A DNA stretch of 64,000 nt from Enterococcus aquimarinus (GTDB taxonomy: Bacteria > Bacillota > Bacilli > Lactobacillales > Enterococcaceae), in the NCBI RefSeq assembly GCF_001885765.1, contig NZ_JXKD01000004.1:1-64000 (forward strand), in the 5' to 3' direction. Made by a program: the position numbers and the translations under genes. Positions within the stretch are counted from its first letter, which is position 1, and the number at the start of each line of letters is the position of its first letter. The notes under the pieces were generated by a model that was not told where the DNA came from, made no database searches, and saw only the letters and a program-made list of their open reading frames with translations. Positions 8,213-17,972 of this stretch are shown here, one piece after another.

Positions 8213-9094
8213 TTGATGTTAAGTAAAAACTTTTCAAAAGATGAGCAATTGTTTAATCTGTTCAATGTCATTTTTATGATATTCTTTATCGCGATTATTG
8301 CCTTACCTTTATGGAATATTTTGGCTCTCTCATTTAATGACGCGAAAGATGCGATTCGAGGAGGTATTTATTTTTGGCCACGAAAATTTTCTATAGAGAG
8401 TTATCTAACCGTTTTTGAAGATAAGTCTATTTATAGAGCATTTGTTATTTCAGTATTAAAAACAGTTATCGGTGTCTTCGTACATACTGCGTTTACGGCT
8501 TGTGTGGCGTATGGTATTTCTCGTAAAGATTTAGTGTTTAGAGATTTTTATATAAGAACAGGCATTTTAGCAATGTTTGTCTCAGGAGGATTGATTCCGA
8601 CTTTCTTATTATTTAAAAATTTAGGATTAATTAATAATTTCTGGGTATACATTATACCCGTTGCATTTTCATTCTACGATATGATCATTCTAATGAATTT
8701 CTTTAGAAGCATTCCTTATTCACTAGAAGAATCAGCAATGATGGACGGAGCGAATCCTTTTACGATATTTATCAAAATTGTGTTACCGCTATCACTTCCA
8801 GTATTAGCAACGATTGCACTATTTCATGGGGTATATCAATGGAATGACTATATGACAGCTAACATTTTTATTGAAAATAGAAATCTTTATCCGTTACAAA
8901 TGTTATTGTACCGTATCGTTTCTGAAAATTTATCAGCAGGAGTTGCAACAGGAGCACGAGTTGTTCGGCAAACGACATCTCAATCATTACAGTTAGCTAC
9001 AATGGTCTGTACCACGGTTCCTGTTATTGTTATCTATCCTTTCCTTCAAAAATACTTTATTCAAGGAATGACTTTAGGATCAATCAAAGAATAA
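8213..9094 (+). CDS. ABC sugar transporter permease, LplC/YtcP type (CUT1)
   Basis: 293 residues and six predicted helices. The EAA loop is EESAMMDGANPFTIFIKIVLP-like, and the C-terminus ends in FIQGMTLGSIKE, the usual ending of this permease class. It is the second half of the membrane channel with the preceding gene, 17 bases apart, and a good AAGGAG precedes the ATG. Confidence 0.88.
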   Translation: MMLSKNFSKDEQLFNLFNVIFMIFFIAIIALPLWNILALSFNDAKDAIRGGIYFWPRKFSIESYLTVFEDKSIYRAFVISVLKTVIGVFVHTAFTACVAYGISRKDLVFRDFYIRTGILAMFVSGGLIPTFLLFKNLGLINNFWVYIIPVAFSFYDMIILMNFFRSIPYSLEESAMMDGANPFTIFIKIVLPLSLPVLATIALFHGVYQWNDYMTANIFIENRNLYPLQMLLYRIVSENLSAGVATGARVVRQTTSQSLQLATMVCTTVPVIVIYPFLQKYFIQGMTLGSIKE

Positions 9095-9127
9095 GTTAGA
9101 AGAATGGATTACTAAAATTAAGTTTTA

Positions 9128-9145
9128 AGAAGCGTTTAAGCTTCT
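9128..9145 (+). other. Intercistronic hairpin between permease and binding-protein genes
   Basis: AGAAGC-GTTTAA-GCTTCT forms a short stem-loop without a T-run, 25 bases before the binding-protein ATG. Stems at this place in ABC operons can shield the downstream mRNA and raise binding-protein output. That role is inference. Confidence 0.4.
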
Positions 9146-9169
9146 AAATATATAATTTGAGGAGAGAAA

Positions 9170-10831
9170 ATGATGAAGAAAAAATATTTTGTAGGTTTGA
9201 CAGTACTGTTAAGCGCTACACTATTAGCAGCTTGTGGAAACGGTGGTAGTAGTTCGGGCGGGAATGATGTTTCTAAGGGAGAAAAAGCAATGGCAAGTAC
9301 ACCAGAGCCCCGTTTTACACCAGATCCCGATGTGCCGAGTTGGCAATCAGACACAGATACTCCCGCGAAATTGAAATGGTATGTCAATTTTGATTGGTAT
9401 GCTCGTTCTGATTGGGGATTAGATGTTGTTTCACGTAAAATCAAAGAAGATATGAATATTGACGTTGAATTCGTTAACGGAAATGACGAAAAGATGAATA
9501 CGATGTTAGCAGGAGAAGATTTACCTGATTTAATGACTTTTGATCGCAATCTTTCTGCAGCAGAAGAAGCTGCCAAATTCACGTTACCTTTGAATTTACT
9601 AGCAGAAAAATACGATCCATATTTTTTAGAACATGCTGCAAAGCCTGAAACGTTAAAATGGTATACATTAGAAGATGGGAATGTCTATGGCTATCCAAGC
9701 TTTTCAACTACCACAGCTGATTATGAAACAGGTGGTGTACAAGGGGATCAAGTATTTATTGTAAGAAAAGATATTTACGAAGCAATTGGATCACCTGATA
9801 TGTCGACGCCAGAAGGATTTATTAATGCATTGAAGAAAGCGAAAGAAGTTCAACCAAAAGTAGATGATGGATCAGATTTAGTTCCGTTTGGTTTAACTGC
9901 ACTAGATATTGCTAACGGAGCGGATGGAGCACTTAGTTGGGTATTACAAGACTTCTTGAATATTCCTTTGATGGTCGATGACAAAGCAAATGATCGCGAT
10001 AGTGATTCTGAATATATTGCTTGGTTAGAAGTATTCCGTAAAGCTTACAATGATGAGCTGATTAGTAATGACCAATTTTCCGATAATGATAATATTATGA
10101 AAGAAAAATTAGCTCAAGGGAAATATTTTGCATATTTACACTCTAATACAAAAGGGATTAACGAAGTAATGTCTGAAAACAATACTCGTAATGATGGGAA
10201 AGAAATGTATATCGCCGTTGACGGACCTAAGAATTCTAAAGGAGAAGATCCTACGTTCTCTGGCGGTAATATTGGGGGATGGACCCAAACCTTTATTACA
10301 ACCAGTACAAAGGAACCGCAAAAAGCGATTGAACTAATCACCTATTTAGCAAGTGAGTATGGAACAATGGTTAGCGCCTTTGGCATCGAGGGTGAAACGT
10401 ATAATTTAGAAGATGGTTTAGCTGTACTTACTGACGAAACGGAAGAACTTAGAAATACAGATATTGCAACATTTGACAAAGAAGTCGGTCTAGGATCATA
10501 CTGGCAAGTCGCAAATGACAACTTTGCAATTGAAATGGGTCAAAAACCAGCAGCGTCGATTAGACAAATGGTTGATTGGGCTGCTGATAAATTAGCACCA
10601 CGATTTGAATTAGAAGATATCGATCCTAAAACTGGTAGTTTAGCTCGTAACTTAACAAAAGTTAATACGGAACGTGTTCAAGCAATGGTGAATGTAATTC
10701 AAGCGAAGTCTGAGGAAGAAGGAAAAGCAATTTGGGATGAATTCTTACAAGGAAGAAATGATAATGGATGGGAAGAAATTGTGAAATATCGTAATGAGAA
10801 AATAGAACAAAATATTGAGAGATTGAAATAA
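9170..10831 (+). CDS. Extracellular sugar-binding lipoprotein, LplA type
   Basis: 553 residues, the large size usual for the LplA branch. The signal peptide ends in a lipobox LLAAC at about residue 21. A Gly/Ser linker and the two-lobed type 1 extracellular solute-binding fold follow (LKWYVNFDWYARSDWG... to FLQGRNDNGWEEIV). It should catch oligosaccharides outside the membrane and hand them to the permeases at 7269 and 8213. Beta-glucan oligosaccharides are the likely ligand given the GH16 and GH3 genes downstream. Confidence 0.88.
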   Translation: MMKKKYFVGLTVLLSATLLAACGNGGSSSGGNDVSKGEKAMASTPEPRFTPDPDVPSWQSDTDTPAKLKWYVNFDWYARSDWGLDVVSRKIKEDMNIDVEFVNGNDEKMNTMLAGEDLPDLMTFDRNLSAAEEAAKFTLPLNLLAEKYDPYFLEHAAKPETLKWYTLEDGNVYGYPSFSTTTADYETGGVQGDQVFIVRKDIYEAIGSPDMSTPEGFINALKKAKEVQPKVDDGSDLVPFGLTALDIANGADGALSWVLQDFLNIPLMVDDKANDRDSDSEYIAWLEVFRKAYNDELISNDQFSDNDNIMKEKLAQGKYFAYLHSNTKGINEVMSENNTRNDGKEMYIAVDGPKNSKGEDPTFSGGNIGGWTQTFITTSTKEPQKAIELITYLASEYGTMVSAFGIEGETYNLEDGLAVLTDETEELRNTDIATFDKEVGLGSYWQVANDNFAIEMGQKPAASIRQMVDWAADKLAPRFELEDIDPKTGSLARNLTKVNTERVQAMVNVIQAKSEEEGKAIWDEFLQGRNDNGWEEIVKYRNEKIEQNIERLK

Positions 10832-10876
10832 CGTAATAAAATACAATGACAAAAATTAAGTGAGGGAGTGGATGTT

Positions 10877-11464
10877 TTGTTTGGAATTGAAAGTAAATTT
10901 TATCGTGCAACCATTATTATTTACAAAGTAGTATTAGCTAATTTACTATTTTTGCTTACAAGTTTATTAATTATTACGATTCCAGCATCCATTTCCGCTC
11001 TTTTGTATACATTGAGCGGAAATGATGTATCTGTTGTAAGGAAATACCTAACTCACTTTAAAAAGAGTCTATTGACGACTATTCCTTTAGGGTTATTTAA
11101 TGTATTTACTTTCTTTACCATTATTTCATTAATTACAGGGCTTCAAAATAGAACATTATTAGCTAGTTTGTTAATAATTATTTCTTCTAGTTTTTTAGTC
11201 ATGTATAATTTAGGAATTTATTTTTTTCAAAATCAGACAAAAGAGAAAAATTATTTTTTTATATTTAGAAATTCTTTTTTTCTTACAATAATAAGCTTCC
11301 CGAAATTATTTATTATGTTATCTGCAACGGGCATTGTTCTATATATTAGCGAAATGTTTTTTAACAATAGTGTTTTATTTTTTGGTTTAGGGGCGATTTT
11401 TTATGTTGTACAAAGAATATTTTCCTCTAGTATAAATAAAATTCAAGAAGCAATTGTGTTATAA
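10877..11464 (+). CDS. YesL-like DUF624 membrane protein
   Basis: 195 residues with about five hydrophobic helices. The opening LFGIESKFYRATIIIYKVVLANLLFLL is characteristic of YesL/DUF624 proteins, which are found beside CUT1 oligosaccharide importers and whose role is not settled. A GTG at 10868 is in frame but overlaps the ribosome site. GAGGGAG (10862-10868) fits the TTG at 10877 with 8-base spacing, so that start is chosen. It lies 45 bases after the binding-protein gene, in the same operon. Confidence 0.75.
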   Translation: MFGIESKFYRATIIIYKVVLANLLFLLTSLLIITIPASISALLYTLSGNDVSVVRKYLTHFKKSLLTTIPLGLFNVFTFFTIISLITGLQNRTLLASLLIIISSSFLVMYNLGIYFFQNQTKEKNYFFIFRNSFFLTIISFPKLFIMLSATGIVLYISEMFFNNSVLFFGLGAIFYVVQRIFSSSINKIQEAIVL

Positions 11465-11495
11465 GTAATCACGAATTTGGTTAGGAGAGTTATCA

Positions 11496-13649
11496 ATGGA
11501 TATTCAAGAACTTCTAAATAAAATGACAATCAAGGAAAAAATTGGGCAACTCGTTCAAGTAACCCCATCATTTTTTAGCGAAGTCGATGGAACAGGAATT
11601 ATTACAGGCTTAATGGGCGATTATGAAATTGAAGGTGAGGATATTTATGAAGTAGGTTCCGTTTTAGGTTCTTATGATAGGGAAGAAATAATCAGTATTC
11701 AAAAAGCCTATTTGGAAAAAAATAGATTAGGAATTCCTTTGATTTTTATGGCAGATGTCATTCATGGTATTCATACAATTTTCCCGATTCCACTGGCTCT
11801 AGCATCTTCTTGGAATCGCCAAGTAGCGGAAGAAATGGCAGAATTATCTGCTAAAGAATGTCAAATATCAGGAGTTCATTTAACCTTTTCCCCCATGGTT
11901 GATATGATGCGTGATCCACGATGGGGACGTGTAATGGAAGGAACAGGCGAGGATAGTTATTTGAATTCTGAATTCTCAAAAGCCTTTGTTAGAGGATATC
12001 AAGGAGAAAAAGGTGAGCTCTCTGAAAATTTCCAACGTATCGCCGCATGTGTAAAACATTTTGTGGGATACGGGGCTGTAGAAGCTGGACGCGAATATAA
12101 TCATGTATCGATTGACGATTTAGAATTGTATCAACACTACTTACCATCATTTAAAGCAGCAATAGATCAAGACGTCAAAATGGTCATGACCTCTTTTAAT
12201 CCAATTAAAGGGATCCCATCTACAGGAAACGAATATGTCTTAAAAAAATTATTGCGAAAACAACTTGAATTTGAAGGAACAGTCATCGCGGACTGGGGAG
12301 CCATTGCACAGCTGGTAACGCATGGTGTAGCAGAAAATAAAGCGCAAGCTAGTAGCATGGCACTTAGAGCTGGATGTGATATCGATATGATGACAAATAG
12401 TTATTATGATTATCTAGAGTCAGAAATATCCTCAGGGAACGTTTCAATGGAACTGCTAGATTCAGCTGTATTACGAGTTTTATCCTTAAAGAAAGATTTA
12501 GGATTGTTCTTAGATCCGTATCGTGGTGCATTAGAGATAAATGATGAGTTCATAATGGGTAAAGAAATTCAAAAGAGAGCATTAGAAATCAGTGAAGAAT
12601 CAATTGTATTACTAAAAAATACGGACAATATTTTACCCGTTACAAAATCAAAAAAAATTGCTTTGATTGGACCTAAGGCTGTCACTCAAGATGTTTTAGG
12701 TGCTTGGTCAGGTTATGGCGATCCATTGCAAGCGGTAAGTTTAGCAACAGGACTGTCAAAAGAATATGAACAAATCGAAGTAATTCCAATATCTTCAGTA
12801 AATCATATAAGTGAGGAAGAAAAAAAACAAGCAGTGCAAGCGGCAAAAAATAATGAGGTAGTTATTTTAGCGCTCGGCGAAAGTTCAGAAGAAAGTGGAG
12901 AAGCTGCTAGTAAAGGGTCGATTGAGCTTCATAGGAGTCAGATTGAGTTACTTCAAACAATAGAAAAAGAGAATAATCAAATAGTCACCGTTTTGTTTAA
13001 CGGACGTCCCCTCGATTTAAGAGAAGTTGAAAAATATTCAAAAGGTATGATTGAGGCTTGGTTTTTAGGAACTCAAGCTGGACATGCCATAACCAATATA
13101 TTAACTGGCCATAAAAATCCTTCAGGAAAATTACCTATGACTTTCCCCTATTCAACCGGCCAAATCCCCATTACTTATAATCATATGAATACAGGTAATC
13201 CTCTAATACCAGAACGTCAAAATGAAAAGTATATTTCGAAGTATTTGGACATCCCCAATGATCCTCTTTATCCGTTCGGATATGGACTTTCTTATACACA
13301 ATTTTCATTACAGAGCCAATTAGAGATTCCAGAGAGAAATGATGATATTGTAGCAACTGTGAAAGTAAACGTTACAAATACAGGTGAAGTTTCGGGTGCT
13401 GAAGTTGTTCAACTTTATATTCGTGATCTTATTGGACAAGTCGTTCGACCTGTTAAAGAGTTAAATGGATTTGAAAAAGTATATTTGAAGCCAGGAGAAC
13501 AGAAAACGATTTATTTTGACATATCACCTGAAGATTTATCCTATTATAATATGGAACTTGAATGGGTGTTGGATGACGGATGGTTTGACGTTTTTGTAGG
13601 AAATAGTTCACAGGCGCCAAAAATTGGTGGATTTAAATATGAAGCATGA
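11496..13649 (+). CDS. Glycoside hydrolase family 3 beta-glucosidase
   Basis: 717 residues, no signal peptide, so probably cytoplasmic. The order is the N-terminal (alpha/beta)8 domain, with nucleophile D266 in GTVIADWGAI, then the alpha/beta sandwich (SIVLLKNTDNILPV...). The chain ends in a fibronectin-III-like domain (VTNTGEVSGAEVVQLYIRD...), the BglX arrangement. KHFVGYGA and DPRWGR are standard GH3 substrate-pocket motifs. It would release glucose from imported beta-gluco-oligosaccharides for the ROK kinase. It is the last gene before a 235-base gap, so possibly the operon end. Confidence 0.9.
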   Translation: MDIQELLNKMTIKEKIGQLVQVTPSFFSEVDGTGIITGLMGDYEIEGEDIYEVGSVLGSYDREEIISIQKAYLEKNRLGIPLIFMADVIHGIHTIFPIPLALASSWNRQVAEEMAELSAKECQISGVHLTFSPMVDMMRDPRWGRVMEGTGEDSYLNSEFSKAFVRGYQGEKGELSENFQRIAACVKHFVGYGAVEAGREYNHVSIDDLELYQHYLPSFKAAIDQDVKMVMTSFNPIKGIPSTGNEYVLKKLLRKQLEFEGTVIADWGAIAQLVTHGVAENKAQASSMALRAGCDIDMMTNSYYDYLESEISSGNVSMELLDSAVLRVLSLKKDLGLFLDPYRGALEINDEFIMGKEIQKRALEISEESIVLLKNTDNILPVTKSKKIALIGPKAVTQDVLGAWSGYGDPLQAVSLATGLSKEYEQIEVIPISSVNHISEEEKKQAVQAAKNNEVVILALGESSEESGEAASKGSIELHRSQIELLQTIEKENNQIVTVLFNGRPLDLREVEKYSKGMIEAWFLGTQAGHAITNILTGHKNPSGKLPMTFPYSTGQIPITYNHMNTGNPLIPERQNEKYISKYLDIPNDPLYPFGYGLSYTQFSLQSQLEIPERNDDIVATVKVNVTNTGEVSGAEVVQLYIRDLIGQVVRPVKELNGFEKVYLKPGEQKTIYFDISPEDLSYYNMELEWVLDDGWFDVFVGNSSQAPKIGGFKYEA

Positions 13650-13884
13650 AGGGAAAATAAAGAAAGAAATAATCTATCTCATGACTTTATTAGTGTAACC
13701 TTCCCATTTTCTGGTTGATATTAAAGAGATAGAGAGCATTTTGTGATGAGAATGGAATACATGAGATGTTTTTCATCAATTAGTTTGTAGTTTGGACTTT
13801 TTAATTGAGATGAGGAGTGAAAAAAATCAATTAGTTATAAAGAAAATTGATTTTTAAAAATTCAAATGAAATAGGAGTGTCACA

Positions 13885-14844
13885 ATGATAAGGAAAAGTT
13901 TATTAGTCGTATTAAGTTTATTTTTGTTTATTATTTTTTCTACGCAAGAGGTTAAAGCGGTTGATGATAATAATACATTAGAAAGTGATATCCAAGAAGG
14001 GAATAAAATGATTACAAAAGAAAATCCAATGATATATGAGTTTGACTTAAATGCAGAAGATGATCGAATGCATAAAGCAGACGGTTGGTCAAATGGCGAA
14101 ATGTTTAATAATACATGGAGAGCAAATAATGTTTTCTTTGAAGACCAAAAAATGAATCTTTTGATTGATTTGGATGGTGAAAACGCTAATCCATTATATT
14201 CTGGTGGAGAGTATCGATCAAATGATAACTATCATTATGGACTATATGAAGTTAGGATGAAGCCTATCAAAAATGATGGCGTTGTTTCATCGTTTTTTAC
14301 ATATACGGGGCCATCTGAAGATAATCCTTGGGATGAAATTGATATTGAATTTTTAGGTAAAGACACAACTAGTGTTCAATTTAATTATTTTACTAATGGA
14401 GAGGGGGAACATGAGTATTCTTATGAATTGGGATTCGATGCTTCAGAGGAATACCATACGTATGCATTTGAATGGTTACCAGATTCTATTACATGGTTTG
14501 TAGATGGCAAAGAAATTCATACAGCAACTGAGAATATTCCCACTACACCGAGTAAAGTTATGATGAATGTCTGGCCAGGAATTGGCGTTGATTCTTGGTT
14601 AAATGAATTTGATGGGAATGTACCCCTAATAGCGAAGTACGATTGGTTCCGGATTACACAATATAAAATGACTGAAGCAGATAAAACCGAAACAAAACAA
14701 ACTGACAATCCGGTGAGTAGTAATGATGATAAAAAAACACACGAAAAAAACGAAAAATCATACTGGGGGATAGTTGGTGGATTGGGCTTGTTTATAGGCA
14801 TAGGTAGCGCTATCTATTTTAAATTAAATAAGCGAAAAAAATGA
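13885..14844 (+). CDS. GH16 beta-glucanase (lichenase-like), membrane-anchored
   Basis: 319 residues. A signal peptide (residues 1 to about 26, ending STQEVKA) leads into a GH16 domain. The catalytic motif is DEIDIEF, with E151 as nucleophile, D153, and E155 as acid/base. Other lichenase-type segments are YHYGLYEVRMKP, FEWLPDSITWFVDGKEI and MMNVWPGIGVDSW. The C-terminus is unusual: a charged linker, one hydrophobic helix (WGIVGGLGLFIGIGSAIYF) and a basic tail KLNKRKK. There is no LPxTG, so it looks held by a plain membrane anchor. It should cut beta-1,3-1,4-glucan outside the cell. The gene follows the GH3 gene after 235 bases in which I see no clear terminator. Confidence 0.88.
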   Translation: MIRKSLLVVLSLFLFIIFSTQEVKAVDDNNTLESDIQEGNKMITKENPMIYEFDLNAEDDRMHKADGWSNGEMFNNTWRANNVFFEDQKMNLLIDLDGENANPLYSGGEYRSNDNYHYGLYEVRMKPIKNDGVVSSFFTYTGPSEDNPWDEIDIEFLGKDTTSVQFNYFTNGEGEHEYSYELGFDASEEYHTYAFEWLPDSITWFVDGKEIHTATENIPTTPSKVMMNVWPGIGVDSWLNEFDGNVPLIAKYDWFRITQYKMTEADKTETKQTDNPVSSNDDKKTHEKNEKSYWGIVGGLGLFIGIGSAIYFKLNKRKK

Positions 14845-15021
14845 TAACTGTCTATGATATTTGTGTGTAATAAGTGGATAATTGCGCGGTGATAATATTC
14901 AATTTAAAACAAATGGAAAAAATCAAAATGATGAAAATAAGATAAAAAAATCACAAAGTTATTGATATCCCTCTTTTTTTGTAGTATATTAGCAAGCGGA
15001 TTAATATTTAGGGGGATTATT

Positions 15022-16548
15022 ATGAAAAAAAGTTTTGTGAAGACATTAGCATTTGGTTTGGTATCGACATTAATTTTAAGTGCTTGCGGCGCTGAAACAA
15101 GTTCAACGTCAGAGGCATCAAGTTCAAGTCAGACGAAAGAAACGCAAGCGAGTTCTGAAGTAGTCAGCAGTGCTTCTGTGTATGAATACACCAATCCAAC
15201 AGAATTACAAGAAACATATGATATTGTGATTGTGGGAGCTGGTGGTGCTGGGATGGCTGCGGCACTTTCAGCAAAAGATGCAGGAATGAATCCTGTCATT
15301 TTTGAAAAAGCACCTGTAGCGGGTGGAAATACAATGAAATCTTCTGGCGGAATGAACGCTTCAGAAACAAAATTCCAAGAAGAATTAGGGATTGAAGATA
15401 GCAATGAGCTATTCTTTGAAGACACATTAACCGGTGGTAAAGGCACGAACAACCAAGAATTATTACACTACCTAGTGGATAATTCTGCTTCTGCAATTGA
15501 TTGGTTAGATTCAATGGGCATTACTTTGAACAATATTAGTTATAGTGGTGGGGCAAGCGTGAAACGGATCCACCGTCCAGCTGATGGATCTTCTGTCGGA
15601 ACTTACTTAGTAGACGGTTTAATCCGCAATATTACGGAGCAATCGATTCCATTGTTTGTCAACTCAGAAGTGACTAAAATTAATGAAACAGATGGAAAAG
15701 TATCTGGCGTAGAAATCATTATTGAAGGCGAAACAAAAACAATTACAAGTGATGCAGTTGTGGTTACAACCGGTGGCTATGGTTCAAACCATGAGATGAT
15801 TGAATCGTTTCGTCCAGATTTAAAAGGATACGTGAGTACAACGGCTGCAAGTAGTACTGGTGACGGAATCAAAATGATTGAACAATTAGGCGGTGCAACA
15901 GTGGATATGGATCAAATCCAAGTACACCCGACTGTTGTCCAAGATTCAGGCATGTTAATCAGTGAAACCGTTCGTGGAGAAGGTGCGATTTTAGTAAACC
16001 AACAAGGCGAACGTTTCGTGAATGAATTAGAAACACGCGACAACGTTTCAGCAGCTGAAACAGCTTTACCAGAACAATATGCTTACTTAATTTTTGACAA
16101 TGAATTAGCAAAACGTGCGAAACAAGTGGAGTACTACGAATCAGAAGGTGCAACGATTAAAGCTGATACAATTGAAGAATTAGCACAACAAATTGACATC
16201 GATCCTGCAACCTTAAAAGCAACCTTGGATACTTGGAACAACAACGTTAAAGAACAAAAAGATCCAGAGTTCGGTAGAGAAACAGCGATGGACTACGATT
16301 TGACAACAGGTCCGTTTTATGCGATTAAAATTGCACCTGGAATCCACCACACAATGGGTGGCGTACAAATTAATGTTGATACGCAAGTCTTAAAAGAAGA
16401 CGGTAGTGTTATCCCTGGATTGTATGCTGCAGGTGAAGTAACCGGTGGAATTCATGGTCAAAACCGTATCGGCGGAAACGCTGTGGCTGATATTATGGTC
16501 TTTGGTCGCCAAGCAGGTGTACAAGCTGCGAAATACGCGAATAACTAA
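15022..16548 (+). CDS. FAD-dependent fumarate-reductase-like lipoprotein (flavocytochrome c family)
   Basis: 508 residues from the ATG at 15022, which has a GGGGGA site. The signal peptide ends LILSAC (lipobox), then a Ser/Thr-rich linker. A full FAD-binding-2/succinate-dehydrogenase-flavoprotein domain follows: DIVIVGAGGAGMAAAL for FAD, GGNTMKSSGGMNAS, HPTVV, and GGIHGQNRIGGNAVAD near the end. It resembles the flavin domain of extracellular fumarate reductases that draw electrons from flavin-based export chains. It lacks an FMN-binding (flavinylated) domain, so the partner must be separate. Substrates other than fumarate (urocanate, methacrylate) are possible. Confidence 0.82.
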   Translation: MKKSFVKTLAFGLVSTLILSACGAETSSTSEASSSSQTKETQASSEVVSSASVYEYTNPTELQETYDIVIVGAGGAGMAAALSAKDAGMNPVIFEKAPVAGGNTMKSSGGMNASETKFQEELGIEDSNELFFEDTLTGGKGTNNQELLHYLVDNSASAIDWLDSMGITLNNISYSGGASVKRIHRPADGSSVGTYLVDGLIRNITEQSIPLFVNSEVTKINETDGKVSGVEIIIEGETKTITSDAVVVTTGGYGSNHEMIESFRPDLKGYVSTTAASSTGDGIKMIEQLGGATVDMDQIQVHPTVVQDSGMLISETVRGEGAILVNQQGERFVNELETRDNVSAAETALPEQYAYLIFDNELAKRAKQVEYYESEGATIKADTIEELAQQIDIDPATLKATLDTWNNNVKEQKDPEFGRETAMDYDLTTGPFYAIKIAPGIHHTMGGVQINVDTQVLKEDGSVIPGLYAAGEVTGGIHGQNRIGGNAVADIMVFGRQAGVQAAKYANN

Positions 16549-16634
16549 TTGACTTTAGGCTACAACAAAACTCGTCATGAGGAATCACAGACGTGCTGAT
16601 GAGAGTGAAGATAAAGCTCCATACATAAAGAACT

Positions 16635-16674
16635 AGAACCGTCATTTTGATCGATGATGGTTCTATTTTTTTTG
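16635..16674 (+). terminator. Terminator after the flavolipoprotein gene
   Basis: AGAACCGTCAT pairs with ATGATGGTTCT around an 8-base loop, followed by a long T-run. Confidence 0.8.
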
Positions 16675-16814
16675 TGATTTCAAAGGATTTTCGCACGTTT
16701 TCTTTCATTTTTAAACGATAAAAAGTGAAAAATGGCGGCGAGTTAAGGTACAATAGAAGAAAGAGTCCCGCTGAATTTAGAGTTGCGAGTACGAAAGAAA
16801 GGCAGGAGCAAACG

Positions 16815-17927
16815 ATGGATTACAATGACTTAATAAATCAAGCGATGAAGCAAGTGAAAAATGAAGAAAATAAGTTGCAACATGTCAATATTTTGATTGC
16901 AGGAAAAAGCGGTGTCGGGAAATCGACATTAATTAATGCAGCCTTTCGAGCAGATTTAGCTCAAACAGGGATGGGCCGTCCTGTGACAAAAGAGATCCAG
17001 TTGATTGAAAAACCAGGTATTCCAATTAAAATTTATGATACCGTTGGGTTTGAGTTAGACAAGACAGTTCAAAAACGAACAATTAAAGAAATTAAAAAAT
17101 TAGCGAAAGAAAAACGGAAAAATGCTGTTCCGGATGACGATATTCATTGTATGTGGTACTGTGTTTCGGCGCCAAGTGATCGCTTTGAAGACATTGAAGA
17201 AAACTTTATTAATGATATTGCGGCGTTAGGAATTCCAGTGATTTTAGTCTTAACGAAAGTCTTCTCAAAAGAAGCAGCAACGCAGTTAGAAGCGACGATT
17301 CGAGCATTAAGACCAAAGATTCATTCGGTCGTTCAAGTGCTAGCAAAAGACAGTGAATTTGTACCGTCTTTTGGTATTAAAGAACTCGTAGAAGAGACGT
17401 GCGAATTGCTGCCTGCTTCCATCCAAAATTCCTTTGTGAATGCGCAAAAAGGATCGTTGGCCTTAAAGAGAAAAAAGTCAAATTTAGTCGTAAAAGCAAG
17501 CGTCGCTACTTCTTTTGGTGAAGGGTTTATTCCGATACCCGTTGCCGATGCTCCGTTGATTATCGCGACCCAAATGGCGATGTTAGCCAAAATTACGACA
17601 ATCTATGGGATTGATATTAAGAAAAATCGCTTAGAAACTGTTTTTGCAAGTATCATTGGGATTTTAGCAGCGACCACCGGTGGAAAAACGGCTGTGAGTA
17701 GTTTATTTAAAATGATGCCGGGAGTCGGAACGCTTGTCGGAGGGATGATTTCTGGAGGAGTGGCCTCCTTGATTACGACGGCTTTAGGACAATCGTATAT
17801 TCAGCTAATGGAATTAACGATTTCTGGAAAAATTGATTTGTCTGAACTTCCAGCCGACCAGTTAGAAACAATGTTTACCGATATTTTTTCGAATTATCTT
17901 AAAAAATTCAAAGGCTTGAAACATTAA
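16815..17927 (+). CDS. GTPase with C-terminal DUF697-like membrane domain
   Basis: 370 residues from the ATG at 16815 (site GCAGGAG); a longer frame opens at 16725 without a ribosome site. The P-loop is GKSGVGKST at about residues 30-38, the G3 motif DTVGF. The G4 position reads TKVF rather than the usual T/NKxD, so base recognition is atypical. The C-terminal half (FIPIPVADAPLIIATQMAM, then two hydrophobic glycine-rich stretches) matches DUF697-type GTPases, which associate with membranes. The cellular role is unknown. Confidence 0.78.
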   Translation: MDYNDLINQAMKQVKNEENKLQHVNILIAGKSGVGKSTLINAAFRADLAQTGMGRPVTKEIQLIEKPGIPIKIYDTVGFELDKTVQKRTIKEIKKLAKEKRKNAVPDDDIHCMWYCVSAPSDRFEDIEENFINDIAALGIPVILVLTKVFSKEAATQLEATIRALRPKIHSVVQVLAKDSEFVPSFGIKELVEETCELLPASIQNSFVNAQKGSLALKRKKSNLVVKASVATSFGEGFIPIPVADAPLIIATQMAMLAKITTIYGIDIKKNRLETVFASIIGILAATTGGKTAVSSLFKMMPGVGTLVGGMISGGVASLITTALGQSYIQLMELTISGKIDLSELPADQLETMFTDIFSNYLKKFKGLKH

Positions 17928-17972
17928 GCCTTATAGAAACGATAAAAAAGCAAAGTAAGGAGTCTATAAAGC

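Noticed and set aside
9136-9582. Minus-strand 148-codon frame
   Set aside because: Antisense to the binding-protein gene, whose lipobox and fold are clear.
10662-10910. Minus-strand 82-codon frame in the gap before the YesL-like gene
   Set aside because: It mostly covers the binding-protein C-terminus and has no ribosome site.
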